DNA of 64,000 nt from Chloroflexota bacterium. Lineage in GTDB: Bacteria; Chloroflexota; Anaerolineae; Aggregatilineales; UBA2796. The stretch spans positions 1 to 64,000 of the forward strand of contig JAJPHV010000018.1 in the NCBI GenBank assembly GCA_021325095.1, written 5' to 3'. Each line of letters opens with the position of its first letter. Position 1 is the first letter of the stretch. Below are positions 17,189 to 25,259 of this stretch, piece by piece. The notes beneath the pieces are model-generated. The model saw nothing but the letters and a program-made list of their open reading frames with translations, had not been told where the DNA came from and ran no database searches. The position numbers and the translations under genes are program-made.

Positions 17189-18436
17189 TCAGTGTGTCCA
17201 GGGGTAGCTAGGGCGACAACTGGTGGCGATCTCGACCAGATCCTCAATTGTCCGTATTTCCCGACGCCGCATGATCAAGGCCCGCCCAATGTTCAAAGCC
17301 AGGCTGGCCGCGATGGATTTGCCGGTTACGTCTTCGATCCCGCGAATGTCCGAAACGCCCGCCAGCCCGATCACGCGGCGCATCATCTTACACGCGCCCA
17401 TGCCCGCCGAATCTTGCAGGATGCGGAGCATATAGTCGTCCTGGTAGGCTTTGGGCATGTTGATCGGATCGACTCGATCCCAGATGTGCCGCTGGAATTC
17501 TCGCACAAAAACTTTCCAGAGGGAAATGACCGTGTCGGTCAGGTATTTCTGGAAGTCAGCCCGCTTCACCGGATCGGGTATCCGTGCCTCCTGCGCCGCA
17601 TAGTTGAGGAACAGATTGCCGATAACCGCCCCCACATCAAAGCCCATCGGGCCGTAAAAGGCGAATTCGGGGTCGATGGCGTAAGTTTCTTCCTGATTCA
17701 CCATAATGCTGCCCGTGTGCAGGTCGCCGTGAATGAGCGCCTGGGCCTGCGTCATGAATTTTTCCTTCATCTGTGCCACTTCAGTGCGCAGCGCGTCGTC
17801 GGCCTGCCAGGCCAACACTTGAGGCTCAAGTTCTTTGTGATACTGGTTGCGCTCGGTCTTGCGGTACGGTTCGGTAAACACCAGGTCTTCGGTGATCTTG
17901 CACAATTCGGGGTTAGTGAAGCGGGCCACTTCCTCTTTTTTCGTTTTGTAGTCCAGCACGAGGTCAGAGGTGCAGCCCAGCGTTTTGGCAAGGAACAAAC
18001 CGATGTGCTCTGCGAAAAGGGGGTACTTGACACCCGCGTTCAGCCCTTTGCGCATGATGATGTGCCGATCCAGGTTTTGCATGGCGGTCAGGTACAGATC
18101 GGGATCGTAGAAGTAGACGCGGGGCGTATGCTGCGGCACAAGGCTGTACTCGATTTTGAGCGCTTCCGCCTCAATGCGGGCGCGATCTGTTGGCAGCGGC
18201 CAACTGTCACCGACCAGCCGCAGGTAGGGCAGCGCTTGCTTGAGCACGACAGTGCGCGACGGTTCGGCCCTTGCCCAGACCTTGAAGACCAGATTCAGGT
18301 TGCCGTCGCCCACCTCGACGGCTTCCAGTGCTTCGCCAGGGCGGAAAATATCGCGCAGTTCGGCGCGCTGACGCACGTAATCGACGACACTTTGGCTGTC
18401 CAATGGACGATATTGAGTTGAAACGTCTGCATTCAT
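17189..18436 (-). CDS. mtnK: 5-methylthioribose kinase
   Basis: MtnK phosphorylates S-methyl-5-thioribose at C1, the entry step into methionine salvage. The 415-residue product has the normal length. The N-terminal GDGNLNLVFKV is the ATP-binding loop. The catalytic loop is IHGDLHTGSIMV (HGDLH at residues 236-240), and the metal-binding motif is IDPEFAFYGPMGFDVG near 254-269. Both agree closely with Bacillus MtnK. The downstream isomerase mtnA is not in the window. Its place behind a ribose-type ABC importer suggests that methylthioribose, or a related thiosugar, is imported and phosphorylated. Confidence 0.9.
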   Translation of the reverse strand: MNADVSTQYRPLDSQSVVDYVRQRAELRDIFRPGEALEAVEVGDGNLNLVFKVWARAEPSRTVVLKQALPYLRLVGDSWPLPTDRARIEAEALKIEYSLVPQHTPRVYFYDPDLYLTAMQNLDRHIIMRKGLNAGVKYPLFAEHIGLFLAKTLGCTSDLVLDYKTKKEEVARFTNPELCKITEDLVFTEPYRKTERNQYHKELEPQVLAWQADDALRTEVAQMKEKFMTQAQALIHGDLHTGSIMVNQEETYAIDPEFAFYGPMGFDVGAVIGNLFLNYAAQEARIPDPVKRADFQKYLTDTVISLWKVFVREFQRHIWDRVDPINMPKAYQDDYMLRILQDSAGMGACKMMRRVIGLAGVSDIRGIEDVTGKSIAASLALNIGRALIMRRREIRTIEDLVEIATSCRPSYPWTH

Positions 18437-18454
18437 AGGTGTCTCGAAAGTGGT

Positions 18455-19489
18455 TCAGGTTCTATCCCGCTCGGCTTTGCCGGAGAAGACCACGTTAATG
18501 ATCAGCGCGACAAACAGCACAAGACCAGTGATGAACACTTTCATAAAGTTGTCGATGCTGGCGATGTTGTCCAGTCCATTGCGCAATGTCTGGTAGGTCA
18601 AAACACCAACACCTGTGAGGAGCATACTGCCCCGGCCACCGGTGAGCGCTGTTCCGCCAAGCACCACTGCTGCGATAGTCTCGATCAGATAACTTGGGAT
18701 TGCCAGCGGCAGTGCGCTGCCCAGACGCCCTGCATTGGCAATGCCTGCCAGCCCAGCCAGGAAGCTACTGATCACCAAACAGGCAACGATGATTGCGCTC
18801 GTGTTGACGCCCGCCAGACGGGCTGCGGACTTGCTGGCCCCTGTCATGTAAACATAGCGACCAAAGCGTGTATAGCGCAAAATGACGAAACCTAGCAGCA
18901 AAATGGCGATGGACATGACAGTCAGCACGCGCAGGATACTTTCGTCGCCTCCGATACGGCCACTGCCCAGGTATTGCATAAACTCAGACAGCGTGAAGAC
19001 GGTTTTGCCGCCGCTGATCCATTGGTTAAGGCCGTCTGCAATCATAGACATAGCGAGGGTGGTCATGAAGGTCGGGATGCGGAAGCGCATACTGGCAATG
19101 CCGCTGATCAGGCCCATCAGGATGGCGCAGCCTAAGGCAATGATTGTCGGCAAGGGTTCGGCCATCCCAGAATTGAATAGCTTGGCGGAAATCATTCCAG
19201 TCAAACCCATTACCGCGGCGATGCTGAGATCGATCTCCCCGGTGAGCAGTACAAAAGTCATGCCTGTCGCCAGGATAGCGAGCGTCGAACTCTGCACCAT
19301 GATATTGTTCAAATTGACCGAGCGCAGGAAGCTGCCTTGAGAGGCTACACCAAATAGGAGGCCAAGAACGACGAGCGTCCACAAGGGGGCAAGCGCCGCC
19401 AGCCGTTCCGACCAGATTTCGAGGTTGGTTTGCTGCCGCTGGCGACTTTCCGCAGTGGGTACAGGGGTAGAGTCCGTTTTGACGCTCAT
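18455..19489 (-). CDS. ABC transporter permease, RbsC/BPD_transp_2 family
   Basis: This 344-residue inner-membrane permease has about ten hydrophobic segments. Diagnostic stretches are TFVLLTGEIDLSIAAVMGLTG, RFRIPTFMTTLAMSMIADGL, GRYVYMTGASKSAARLAGVNT and AAVVLGGTALTGGRGSM, as in ribose/xylose/autoinducer-2 permeases. Its start overlaps the stop of the ATPase gene by four bases (ATGA), showing translational coupling. It is 18 bp upstream of mtnK. A decayed paralogue lies at 22525-23109. The likely cargo is methylthioribose or another pentose-like sugar, by context. Confidence 0.92.
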   Translation of the reverse strand: MSVKTDSTPVPTAESRQRQQTNLEIWSERLAALAPLWTLVVLGLLFGVASQGSFLRSVNLNNIMVQSSTLAILATGMTFVLLTGEIDLSIAAVMGLTGMISAKLFNSGMAEPLPTIIALGCAILMGLISGIASMRFRIPTFMTTLAMSMIADGLNQWISGGKTVFTLSEFMQYLGSGRIGGDESILRVLTVMSIAILLLGFVILRYTRFGRYVYMTGASKSAARLAGVNTSAIIVACLVISSFLAGLAGIANAGRLGSALPLAIPSYLIETIAAVVLGGTALTGGRGSMLLTGVGVLTYQTLRNGLDNIASIDNFMKVFITGLVLFVALIINVVFSGKAERDRT

Positions 19490-20967
19490 AACAACCTCAT
19501 CAAGATGTCTTTGTTCAGGTTCTTGTTTTCCATATGGGCGACGATGTTACCCCGCGACATGATGGCGATGCGATCCGCCACGGCCAGTACCGTCTCCGGC
19601 TCCGACGAAACCACCAGGACCGCAATGCCCTGGTTCGCCAGGGTGCGCAAAATGCTCAACACATCACTTTTCGCACCTACGTCCATGCCTCGCGTCGGCT
19701 CGCTTACGATCAACACTTTGGGCGGGAAGGTCAGCCAGCGCGCCAACGCAACTTTCTGCTGGTTGCCACCGCTCAATTTCCCCACAGGATTGACGGGATC
19801 GGGCGGATATACCCCCACCACCTTCATTGCCGATTCGGCGACCTTAATTTCCTGTGCCTGGCGTGGTACTATTCGCGCGATTCGGGCCAAATGGGGCAGT
19901 GTAATGTTCTTGTAGTTAGCCTCATCCATAAACAAACTTTTGCGCCGGGACTCAATGGCATAGGCCACGCCATGCTCAATCGCATAGTGGGCCGAAAAGT
20001 TGCGTGGAAAAGGCTTTCCGTCTACGCTGATCGAACCCTGGTCGAAACGATACAGGCCGTACAGCGCGCGTGCGACCTCGAAATGCCCCGCGCCAATAGC
20101 CCCATACAAGCCCACGATCTCGCCTGCGCCAACCTGCAAGTTGATCTTGGTAAACACGTCCGCCGTGAGATCTTTCGCATCGAGCATCACGCGCTCATGT
20201 TGCTTAATTAGCGCGGGTGGCATTTCGGTCTTGATTTCATGACCCAGGATTAGACTTATGAGCGCATCGACGCTGGTTTCCGTCCGCGCGATAGTTGTCA
20301 CCTTTTTTCCGTCACGCAGCACGGTTATACGGTCAGCAACCCGCATGACCTCGTTCAAGAAGTGCGAGATGTAGACGATGCTTCGGTTGCCTTTGCGTAG
20401 AACATCGATAAGTTCTATCAGGCGCTCGATCTCGGCTGGTGAAAGGGCTGTAGTGGGTTCGTCCATGATCAACACACGTGCTCCGGAAATAATTACCCGT
20501 AGCACCTCAACCACTTGCTGCGTGCCGAGCGAGTACTTTTCCAGGGGTCGTCGCACATCAATATGCTCGAAACCGAGTTTGGCGAGTTCTTCTTCAGCGA
20601 CCCGATTCATCTTGCGCCAATCCAGCATTCTGAAGGGTGTCAGCGGCTGCTGGCCCAGGAACAGGTTCTCGGCGACGGACAGTTCCGGCATGACACTCAA
20701 TTCCTGGTGGATCATACCGATGCCGCGGTGGAGGGCCTCGGCGGGCGAATTGAAGTGAACAGGCTGCCCATCGAGTAAGTAATCCCCTTCGTACTCGCTG
20801 TAAATCCCCGCCAGGATGCGCATGAGCGTACTCTTGCCCGCACCGTTCTCGCCGACCAGAGCGTGGGTTTCGCCTTCTCGCAGATCAAAGTCCACTCTAT
20901 CGAGGGCCTGAAGCGTGCGGAAACGCTTCGAGATATTTTTGAGTTCAAGGACCGGCATTGTGTTCAC
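19486..20967 (-). CDS. ABC transporter ATPase with two nucleotide-binding domains, RbsA type
   Basis: The protein (about 493 residues) energises sugar import. The first domain has ALVGENGAGKSTLMRIL (Walker A), SLGTQQVVEVLRVI (signature) and VLIMDEPTTALS (Walker B). The second has the degenerate GLYGAIGAGHFE loop that RbsA-type proteins typically carry, then LSGGNQQKVALARWL and VLIVSEPTRGMDVG. GTG at 20967 is used because GGAG stands 9 bp upstream; ATG at 20958 or TTG at 20976 are alternatives. It lies between the binding protein (21148-22233) and the permease. Confidence 0.92.
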   Translation of the reverse strand: MNTMPVLELKNISKRFRTLQALDRVDFDLREGETHALVGENGAGKSTLMRILAGIYSEYEGDYLLDGQPVHFNSPAEALHRGIGMIHQELSVMPELSVAENLFLGQQPLTPFRMLDWRKMNRVAEEELAKLGFEHIDVRRPLEKYSLGTQQVVEVLRVIISGARVLIMDEPTTALSPAEIERLIELIDVLRKGNRSIVYISHFLNEVMRVADRITVLRDGKKVTTIARTETSVDALISLILGHEIKTEMPPALIKQHERVMLDAKDLTADVFTKINLQVGAGEIVGLYGAIGAGHFEVARALYGLYRFDQGSISVDGKPFPRNFSAHYAIEHGVAYAIESRRKSLFMDEANYKNITLPHLARIARIVPRQAQEIKVAESAMKVVGVYPPDPVNPVGKLSGGNQQKVALARWLTFPPKVLIVSEPTRGMDVGAKSDVLSILRTLANQGIAVLVVSSEPETVLAVADRIAIMSRGNIVAHMENKNLNKDILMRLL

Positions 20968-21076
20968 AAAGGACAACTCCTAAATTTATCGGTTCAACAA
21001 AAATTAGGTGCACATATTTTCTCATGTCATTATAAAACGCTTTGGGGACAAACGCCTGATCCCGATTCATGGAAAT

Positions 21077-21099
21077 CCCCCTCTCCAGGGGAGAGAGGG
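21077..21099. repeat. GC-rich palindromic repeat, short copy 2
   Basis: CCCCCTCTCCAGGGGAGAGAGGG forms a compact hairpin in the 180-bp gap between the binding-protein and ATPase genes. It shares the CCCCTCTCC...GAGAGAGGG core of the other repeats and could lower expression of downstream genes relative to the binding protein. Confidence 0.6.
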
Positions 21100-21147
21100 A
21101 TTCGGTAGTCGCTTCATGAGCGGCGACCAGCAGGTATGCGGAGCGAT

Positions 21148-22233
21148 CTAGAACAGGAAGTTGTCCGCCGCCCAGATCAAACCGGGGACAGGGCTTTGCC
21201 CATAGTTGCTGAGTTTCCACGGCTCCTTCGCCAGTTCGGGGTTGGTATCGATGTCACCGTAGATCGCCGGGCCGTCGGCCAGGATAAACTGGGGAATCTG
21301 CGACCTGGCCTTGTCCAGGCCCGCCGTTGCTGCAAAGACACCCGCAAACACAGCCCAGCCGTGAATTCGGGTCGTCGAGTTGCGGGCAGTTGCCGCCAAC
21401 TTGCCGTCCTTCACAGCCTGCATGGCGGGCTGCATAGCATCAATGCCGACTATCGTGACCTGCTTGGTGAGTCCAGCGTCGGCAACGACTTTTTGCGCAG
21501 CCAGTGCCATGTCGTCGTTGTGGCAGTAGATTCCAGCCAGATCAGGATTCTTGTTGAGGATGGTCTGCGTCAGGCCAGCTACCTTGTTCACGTCCCAGTC
21601 GCCGAATTCCTCCGCGACAACGTTGATGTCCGGGTATTTCTTGACGTAGTTCTTGAAGCCCTGTGCGCGGGCCTGCGCGCCAGTATGTCCCTGCTGGCCC
21701 CAGATATGGGCTACCTTGCCCTTGCCGCCCAGCTTCTCGACCAGTTTGCTCGTGACCGACTCGGCCATGAACACGTTATTCGGCGCGATAAAGGTCAATA
21801 CGCCCAGATCGTACAATTCTTGCAACGGCACGATCAGCGTGTCCATATCGATGACGGGTATACCAGCTTTGGCGATGGCCTGGATTGGCTCCTTGAGCGT
21901 GCCAATGCTGTTGGGCTGCACCGCCACGAAGTCCCATTTCTGCGTGGCAATCTGGTCGAATTTGGCGCGCTGTTTGCTAGGGTCAAATTCACCGTCGAAC
22001 CAGGTGATCTCAACACCGAGCAGCTTGCCGAAGTACATGGCGGCCTTTTGCCCTTCGGCGTTCCAGGTTCCGGCCAACCCCGCGCTGGACATAGCAGCCT
22101 TCAAGGTCTTGCCCTGTGCCGCTTCCGCTTGTCGATACTCAATCAAGGAAAGCAAGGCCGGGGACGCAATACCCAAGCCGAACAAGCCGCTGGCAGTAAG
22201 AAACTCGCGGCGATTGATGCCTCTTTTAGCCAT
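21148..22233 (-). CDS. Sugar ABC transporter substrate-binding protein with Tat signal
   Basis: The 361-residue protein captures the substrate outside the membrane. The N-terminus MAKRGINRREFLTASGLFG is a twin-arginine signal (NRREFL) followed by a hydrophobic stretch. The mature part is a Peripla_BP_4 fold of the RbsB type, including KAAMSSAGLAGTWNAEGQKA, VAVQPNSIGTLKEPIQAIAKAG, GIPVIDMDT, IYCHNDDMALAAQKVV and TIVGIDAMQPAMQAVKDGK. The start is preceded by AAGGAG. It opens the importer-mtnK operon. Tat export suggests folding before export. Confidence 0.92.
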   Translation of the reverse strand: MAKRGINRREFLTASGLFGLGIASPALLSLIEYRQAEAAQGKTLKAAMSSAGLAGTWNAEGQKAAMYFGKLLGVEITWFDGEFDPSKQRAKFDQIATQKWDFVAVQPNSIGTLKEPIQAIAKAGIPVIDMDTLIVPLQELYDLGVLTFIAPNNVFMAESVTSKLVEKLGGKGKVAHIWGQQGHTGAQARAQGFKNYVKKYPDINVVAEEFGDWDVNKVAGLTQTILNKNPDLAGIYCHNDDMALAAQKVVADAGLTKQVTIVGIDAMQPAMQAVKDGKLAATARNSTTRIHGWAVFAGVFAATAGLDKARSQIPQFILADGPAIYGDIDTNPELAKEPWKLSNYGQSPVPGLIWAADNFLF

Positions 22234-22443
22234 TTGAGAACTCCTTAAAAGATCAAATATATCGACTACGGTTGTATGGGAACATTGAAGAGTATGGCGC
22301 ATACTAGCGATTGACGACAATAAGCTGACTACGCTGTTGCTCCTCCTTTCAGACAACGTGGTATTATGCATTTTGGAGAGCGCACCGGCAACTTTAAGGG
22401 TCTCGAATAAGATAAAGCAGTCGCCGTAGCTTTATCGATCTGA

Positions 22444-22459
22444 TTGTGAGCGCTCACAT
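22444..22459. promoter_or_regulatory. LacI/GalR-family operator, near-ideal lac-type palindrome
   Basis: TTGTGAGCGCTCACAT contains the perfect 14-bp palindrome TGTGAGCGCTCACA (22445-22458). This is the core of the symmetric ideal lac operator. It lies about 210 bp upstream of the binding-protein start and 66 bp before the decayed permease. A LacI-family repressor is the expected binder, but none is encoded in this window. Confidence 0.7.
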
Positions 22460-22524
22460 CACAGAATAACATAGATTGCACGGCACTGTCAAGTCGATGT
22501 GGCGAGTATAACTGCGTCGCACGC

Positions 22525-23109
22525 ACGACCTTTGTGCTGCTGACTGGCAAGATGGACCTGATCATTGCTGCCGTAATGGCTCCGTTGGTGGAGATTGCCA
22601 CGCAGCTTTACGCCGCTTATAAGCTACCGGAGCCGTCCCGCTCATTGACGATTCTCTGCCTGCTGATTGGCTACCTGGTTCTGCGTTATACCCGGTTCGA
22701 GCGTTACGTCTATATGACCGTAGCCAACCCCTCGGCGGCGCGGTTAGCGGGCGTCAACACGAAGCTGATCGTATTCTCGGTTCTGACCATTTGCGGATTC
22801 ATGTCAGCAATCGCAGGAGTCGCAGCCCAGGGTCGCCTGGACACAGCAATGCCCTCGCCTCAATCGGGCTATCTGATCCAGGCTATCGCTGTCGTGGTGC
22901 TGGGTGGAACGTCCCTGACGGGCGGGCGCGGTGGAATCTGGCAAACTGCTGTCGGTCTGCTTATCTACGGCTCGCTTACTAACGGGCTGGACAACTTTGC
23001 CAACATCGATAGTTTTGCCAAGACCTTCATCACCGGCCTGGTACTGCTGGCCGCTCTCATCGTCAACATCGTTTTTGCGGGCCGAGCTTCACGGGATAGG
23101 ACAGGCTGA
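22525..23109 (+). pseudogene. RbsC-type ABC permease remnant, 5'-truncated with internal deletion
   Basis: The translation begins TTFVLLTGKMDLIIAAVMA, which aligns to the middle of the intact permease at 18455-19489. About 70 residues are then missing before LVLRYTRFERYVYMTVANPS, after which the alignment runs to the end (VVVLGGTSLTGGRG ... FAKTFITGLVLLAALIVNIV). The N-terminal membrane helices and a start codon are absent. It is on the opposite strand to the intact operon and is followed by a terminator. A second importer once stood here, or a duplicate has decayed. Confidence 0.8.
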
Positions 23110-23152
23110 CGCACTCGGTTCACCCTGACGGGGTTAATCATTCAGAGATAAG

Positions 23153-23181
23153 AAGGGCGGTTGAGCAACTGCCCTTTTTAT
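23153..23181 (+). terminator. Intrinsic terminator after the permease remnant
   Basis: AAGGGCGGTT pairs with AACTGCCCTT (one G-T pair) around GAGC and is followed by a run of T (23175-23179). It is a classic rho-independent terminator on the plus strand. Confidence 0.8.
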
Positions 23182-23204
23182 TCCCCGTTTGTTCAAGCTG
23201 AAAC

Positions 23205-24530
23205 TCAGGAGAATGACACACCCGCGTACATGGCCGGCAGCCATCTCAATTCCCGCGCCTTCGATTCCAGTTCCTCCTGGAATTTGGGATGGGCGATGTT
23301 GATCAGCGCCCGTACCCGTTCCCGGATCGTCTTACCGTGCAGGTACGCAATACCGAACTCGGTCACGACGTAATGCACGTCGTTGCGCGTCGTGACCACC
23401 CCTGCGCCCGGTTTCAACTGCCAGACGATGCGGCTGATCGTATCGTTTTTGGTGGTGGAGGGCAGCGCAATAATGGGCTTGCCACCTTTGGAGCGAGCGG
23501 CCCCACGCACGAAGTCCACCTGGCCGCCCACGCCGCTGTAGAACTTTGGGCCGATGCTGTCCGCGCACACCTGCCCGGTCAGGTCAATTTCCAGGGCCGA
23601 GTTGATGCTGACCATCTTTTTGTTTTGGGCAATGCGGAAGGGATCGTTCACGTACTCGCTGGGGTGAAGCTCGACAATCGGGTTGTCGTGAATAAACTCG
23701 TAGAGCCGGCGCGTCCCCAGAACGAACCCGGCGATCATCTTGCCGGGGTGAAGGGTCTTGGCTTCGTTGTTGATGATTCCCCTGTTGACCAGATCGATCA
23801 CGCCATCAGAGAATAGTTCAGTATGGATGCCCAGGTCTTTCTTGTCGCCCAGGTAGTTCAACACTGCGTCAGGAATGCCGCCGATGCCGGTTTGCAGGGT
23901 GCTGCCATCCTCGATCAGCGAGGCCACGTTCTGCCCGATAGCCTGCTGGACAGGGGAAGGCGGCGCCGGGCGCAGTTCGGGCAGTTCATAATCAACTTCG
24001 ACGATATGGTCGATTTTGCTGACGTGGATAAAACTGTCGCCAAGCGTGCGCGGCATCCGGACGTTGACCTCGGCAATGACGACACGCGCCGCTTCCGCTG
24101 CGGTCTTGGTTACGCCGACCTCGACGCCGTAGGAACAGAAGCCATGCTCATCGGGAGGGGACACGTGGATCAGGGCAACGTCGATGGGCAACTGCGTGCG
24201 CAGCAGTTCCGGGATTTCCGACAGAAAGACAGGCGTAAAATCGGCATTGCCTTCCTGAACCGACTCGCGCACGTCATCGGAGATAAACATGGTATTGACG
24301 CGGATGTGCCCTCGCATCTCCGGTGAGGTGTACCTGTGCTTGCCCACCGTGAGCACCTGAACGATCTCCACATCATGCAAGTTCATGGCATGTTCCGCCA
24401 TCGCGGGACACAGGACCTGCGGGACTGAGCAATTACCGGTCACAAACACGCGATTGCGAGACTGGATGGCCTGTACCGCTTCCTCAGCAGAACAGCGGCG
24501 CTCACGATACAGCGTCTCCCACTGGGGCAT
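23205..24530 (-). CDS. Acetyl-CoA hydrolase / 4-hydroxybutyrate CoA-transferase family protein
   Basis: The 441-residue enzyme should move CoA between acetate and another carboxylate, such as 4-hydroxybutyrate or butyrate, or hydrolyse acetyl-CoA. Motifs include VFVTGNCSVPQVL, SPPDEHGFCSYGVEVG, LQTGIGGIPDAVLNYL and the catalytic Glu in GIHTELFSDGVIDLVNRG. The C-terminal half has SGVGGQVDFVRGAARSKGGK, then VVTTRNDVHYVVTEFGIAYLHGK, typical of the AcetylCoA_hyd_C domain. It is monocistronic and its exact acyl substrate is not fixed by sequence. Confidence 0.9.
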   Translation of the reverse strand: MPQWETLYRERRCSAEEAVQAIQSRNRVFVTGNCSVPQVLCPAMAEHAMNLHDVEIVQVLTVGKHRYTSPEMRGHIRVNTMFISDDVRESVQEGNADFTPVFLSEIPELLRTQLPIDVALIHVSPPDEHGFCSYGVEVGVTKTAAEAARVVIAEVNVRMPRTLGDSFIHVSKIDHIVEVDYELPELRPAPPSPVQQAIGQNVASLIEDGSTLQTGIGGIPDAVLNYLGDKKDLGIHTELFSDGVIDLVNRGIINNEAKTLHPGKMIAGFVLGTRRLYEFIHDNPIVELHPSEYVNDPFRIAQNKKMVSINSALEIDLTGQVCADSIGPKFYSGVGGQVDFVRGAARSKGGKPIIALPSTTKNDTISRIVWQLKPGAGVVTTRNDVHYVVTEFGIAYLHGKTIRERVRALINIAHPKFQEELESKARELRWLPAMYAGVSFS

Positions 24531-24872
24531 CGGCGAGATTCCTCCACATTCAACTAGGAATCGCTATCTGACCTATTTTACTATGCCACTTTACTATGCC
24601 ACGAGCAGCCCCCTTCGATCAGTGAAAAACGCCAGAGATATTCCTGTCATTTGTCACGGCTGGCGGGAGATCTCGCAGCCTGCGTGATGATCTTCACTCA
24701 AAATGCTGACGAACGTTCGATGATTTATGGCACGCGAACGGCTATAACTGGGGGAAACGAGCGATTCGCCGCTCGAAAGCCTGCCGGAGGAAATTCTTAT
24801 CGCTGCCAGTGCGTTGCCAGCACTGCTAAATCGTAATCTGGGAACCGGCTGTGGAGAAAGAAGCGTCGTAAC
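24531..24872. other. Intergenic region between the CoA-transferase gene and hypA
   Basis: The 342 bp separate divergent genes. They include a 13-bp tandem duplication (24577-24602) and a small hairpin CGAGCG...CGCTCG near 24761-24777. No RNA gene or clear promoter was recognised. Confidence 0.4.
24577..24602. repeat. 13-bp tandem duplication
   Basis: TTTACTATGCCAC occurs twice back to back (24577-24589 and 24590-24602), just upstream of the CoA-transferase gene. It includes a TACTAT box that could serve as a duplicated -10-like element. Confidence 0.7.
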
Positions 24873-25259
24873 GTGCACGAATTTGCCATTGTCCAGTCAA
24901 TGGTGCAGGAGTTGGTCAGTCGCCTCGAAGGGAAAGGAATCAAGCGAGTTGCCGAAGTTCGATTCCGGCGGGGCAGCGCCTTCTCTGCCGACGCACTGCG
25001 CCAGTCGTTTCTGGCAGCGTCGTCCGGAACCATACTCGAAAACAGCGCGCTCATCATCGACACCGAAAACACGACCTTCCATTGTGCCTGTGGCTACACA
25101 CAGGTCATCACGAGCGACGATCTGATCGGGCACATGTTTGTGTGCCCTGCCTGTGGAGCCGTAGCCGAGATCGAAGAAGCGCATGACATTGAAGTGGTGG
25201 ACGTGACGGTGGAAATGAGCGATGGAAACAGTCTACGCGCCGAAAACACACTCATCTGA
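24873..25259 (+). CDS. hypA: Hydrogenase nickel incorporation protein HypA
   Basis: HypA delivers nickel to the large subunit of NiFe hydrogenase. The 128-residue product starts at GTG and begins MHEFAIVQSMV, with the invariant His2 and Glu3 that bind Ni. The zinc site consists of two Cys pairs, FHCACGY (spaced C-x-C, where C-x2-C is usual) and VCPACG near residues 90-93. Its last 38 bp overlap hypF. It opens the hyp operon; hypB, its usual GTPase partner, is not in the window. Confidence 0.92.
   Translation: MHEFAIVQSMVQELVSRLEGKGIKRVAEVRFRRGSAFSADALRQSFLAASSGTILENSALIIDTENTTFHCACGYTQVITSDDLIGHMFVCPACGAVAEIEEAHDIEVVDVTVEMSDGNSLRAENTLI

Noticed and set aside
17192-18421. A 409-codon plus-strand frame opposite mtnK
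   Set aside because: The minus strand encodes a full MtnK with both catalytic loops; the opposite frame has no known features.
21136-22248. A 370-codon plus-strand frame opposite the substrate-binding protein
   Set aside because: It shows no domain and is antisense to a clear Tat-exported binding protein with a good ribosome site.
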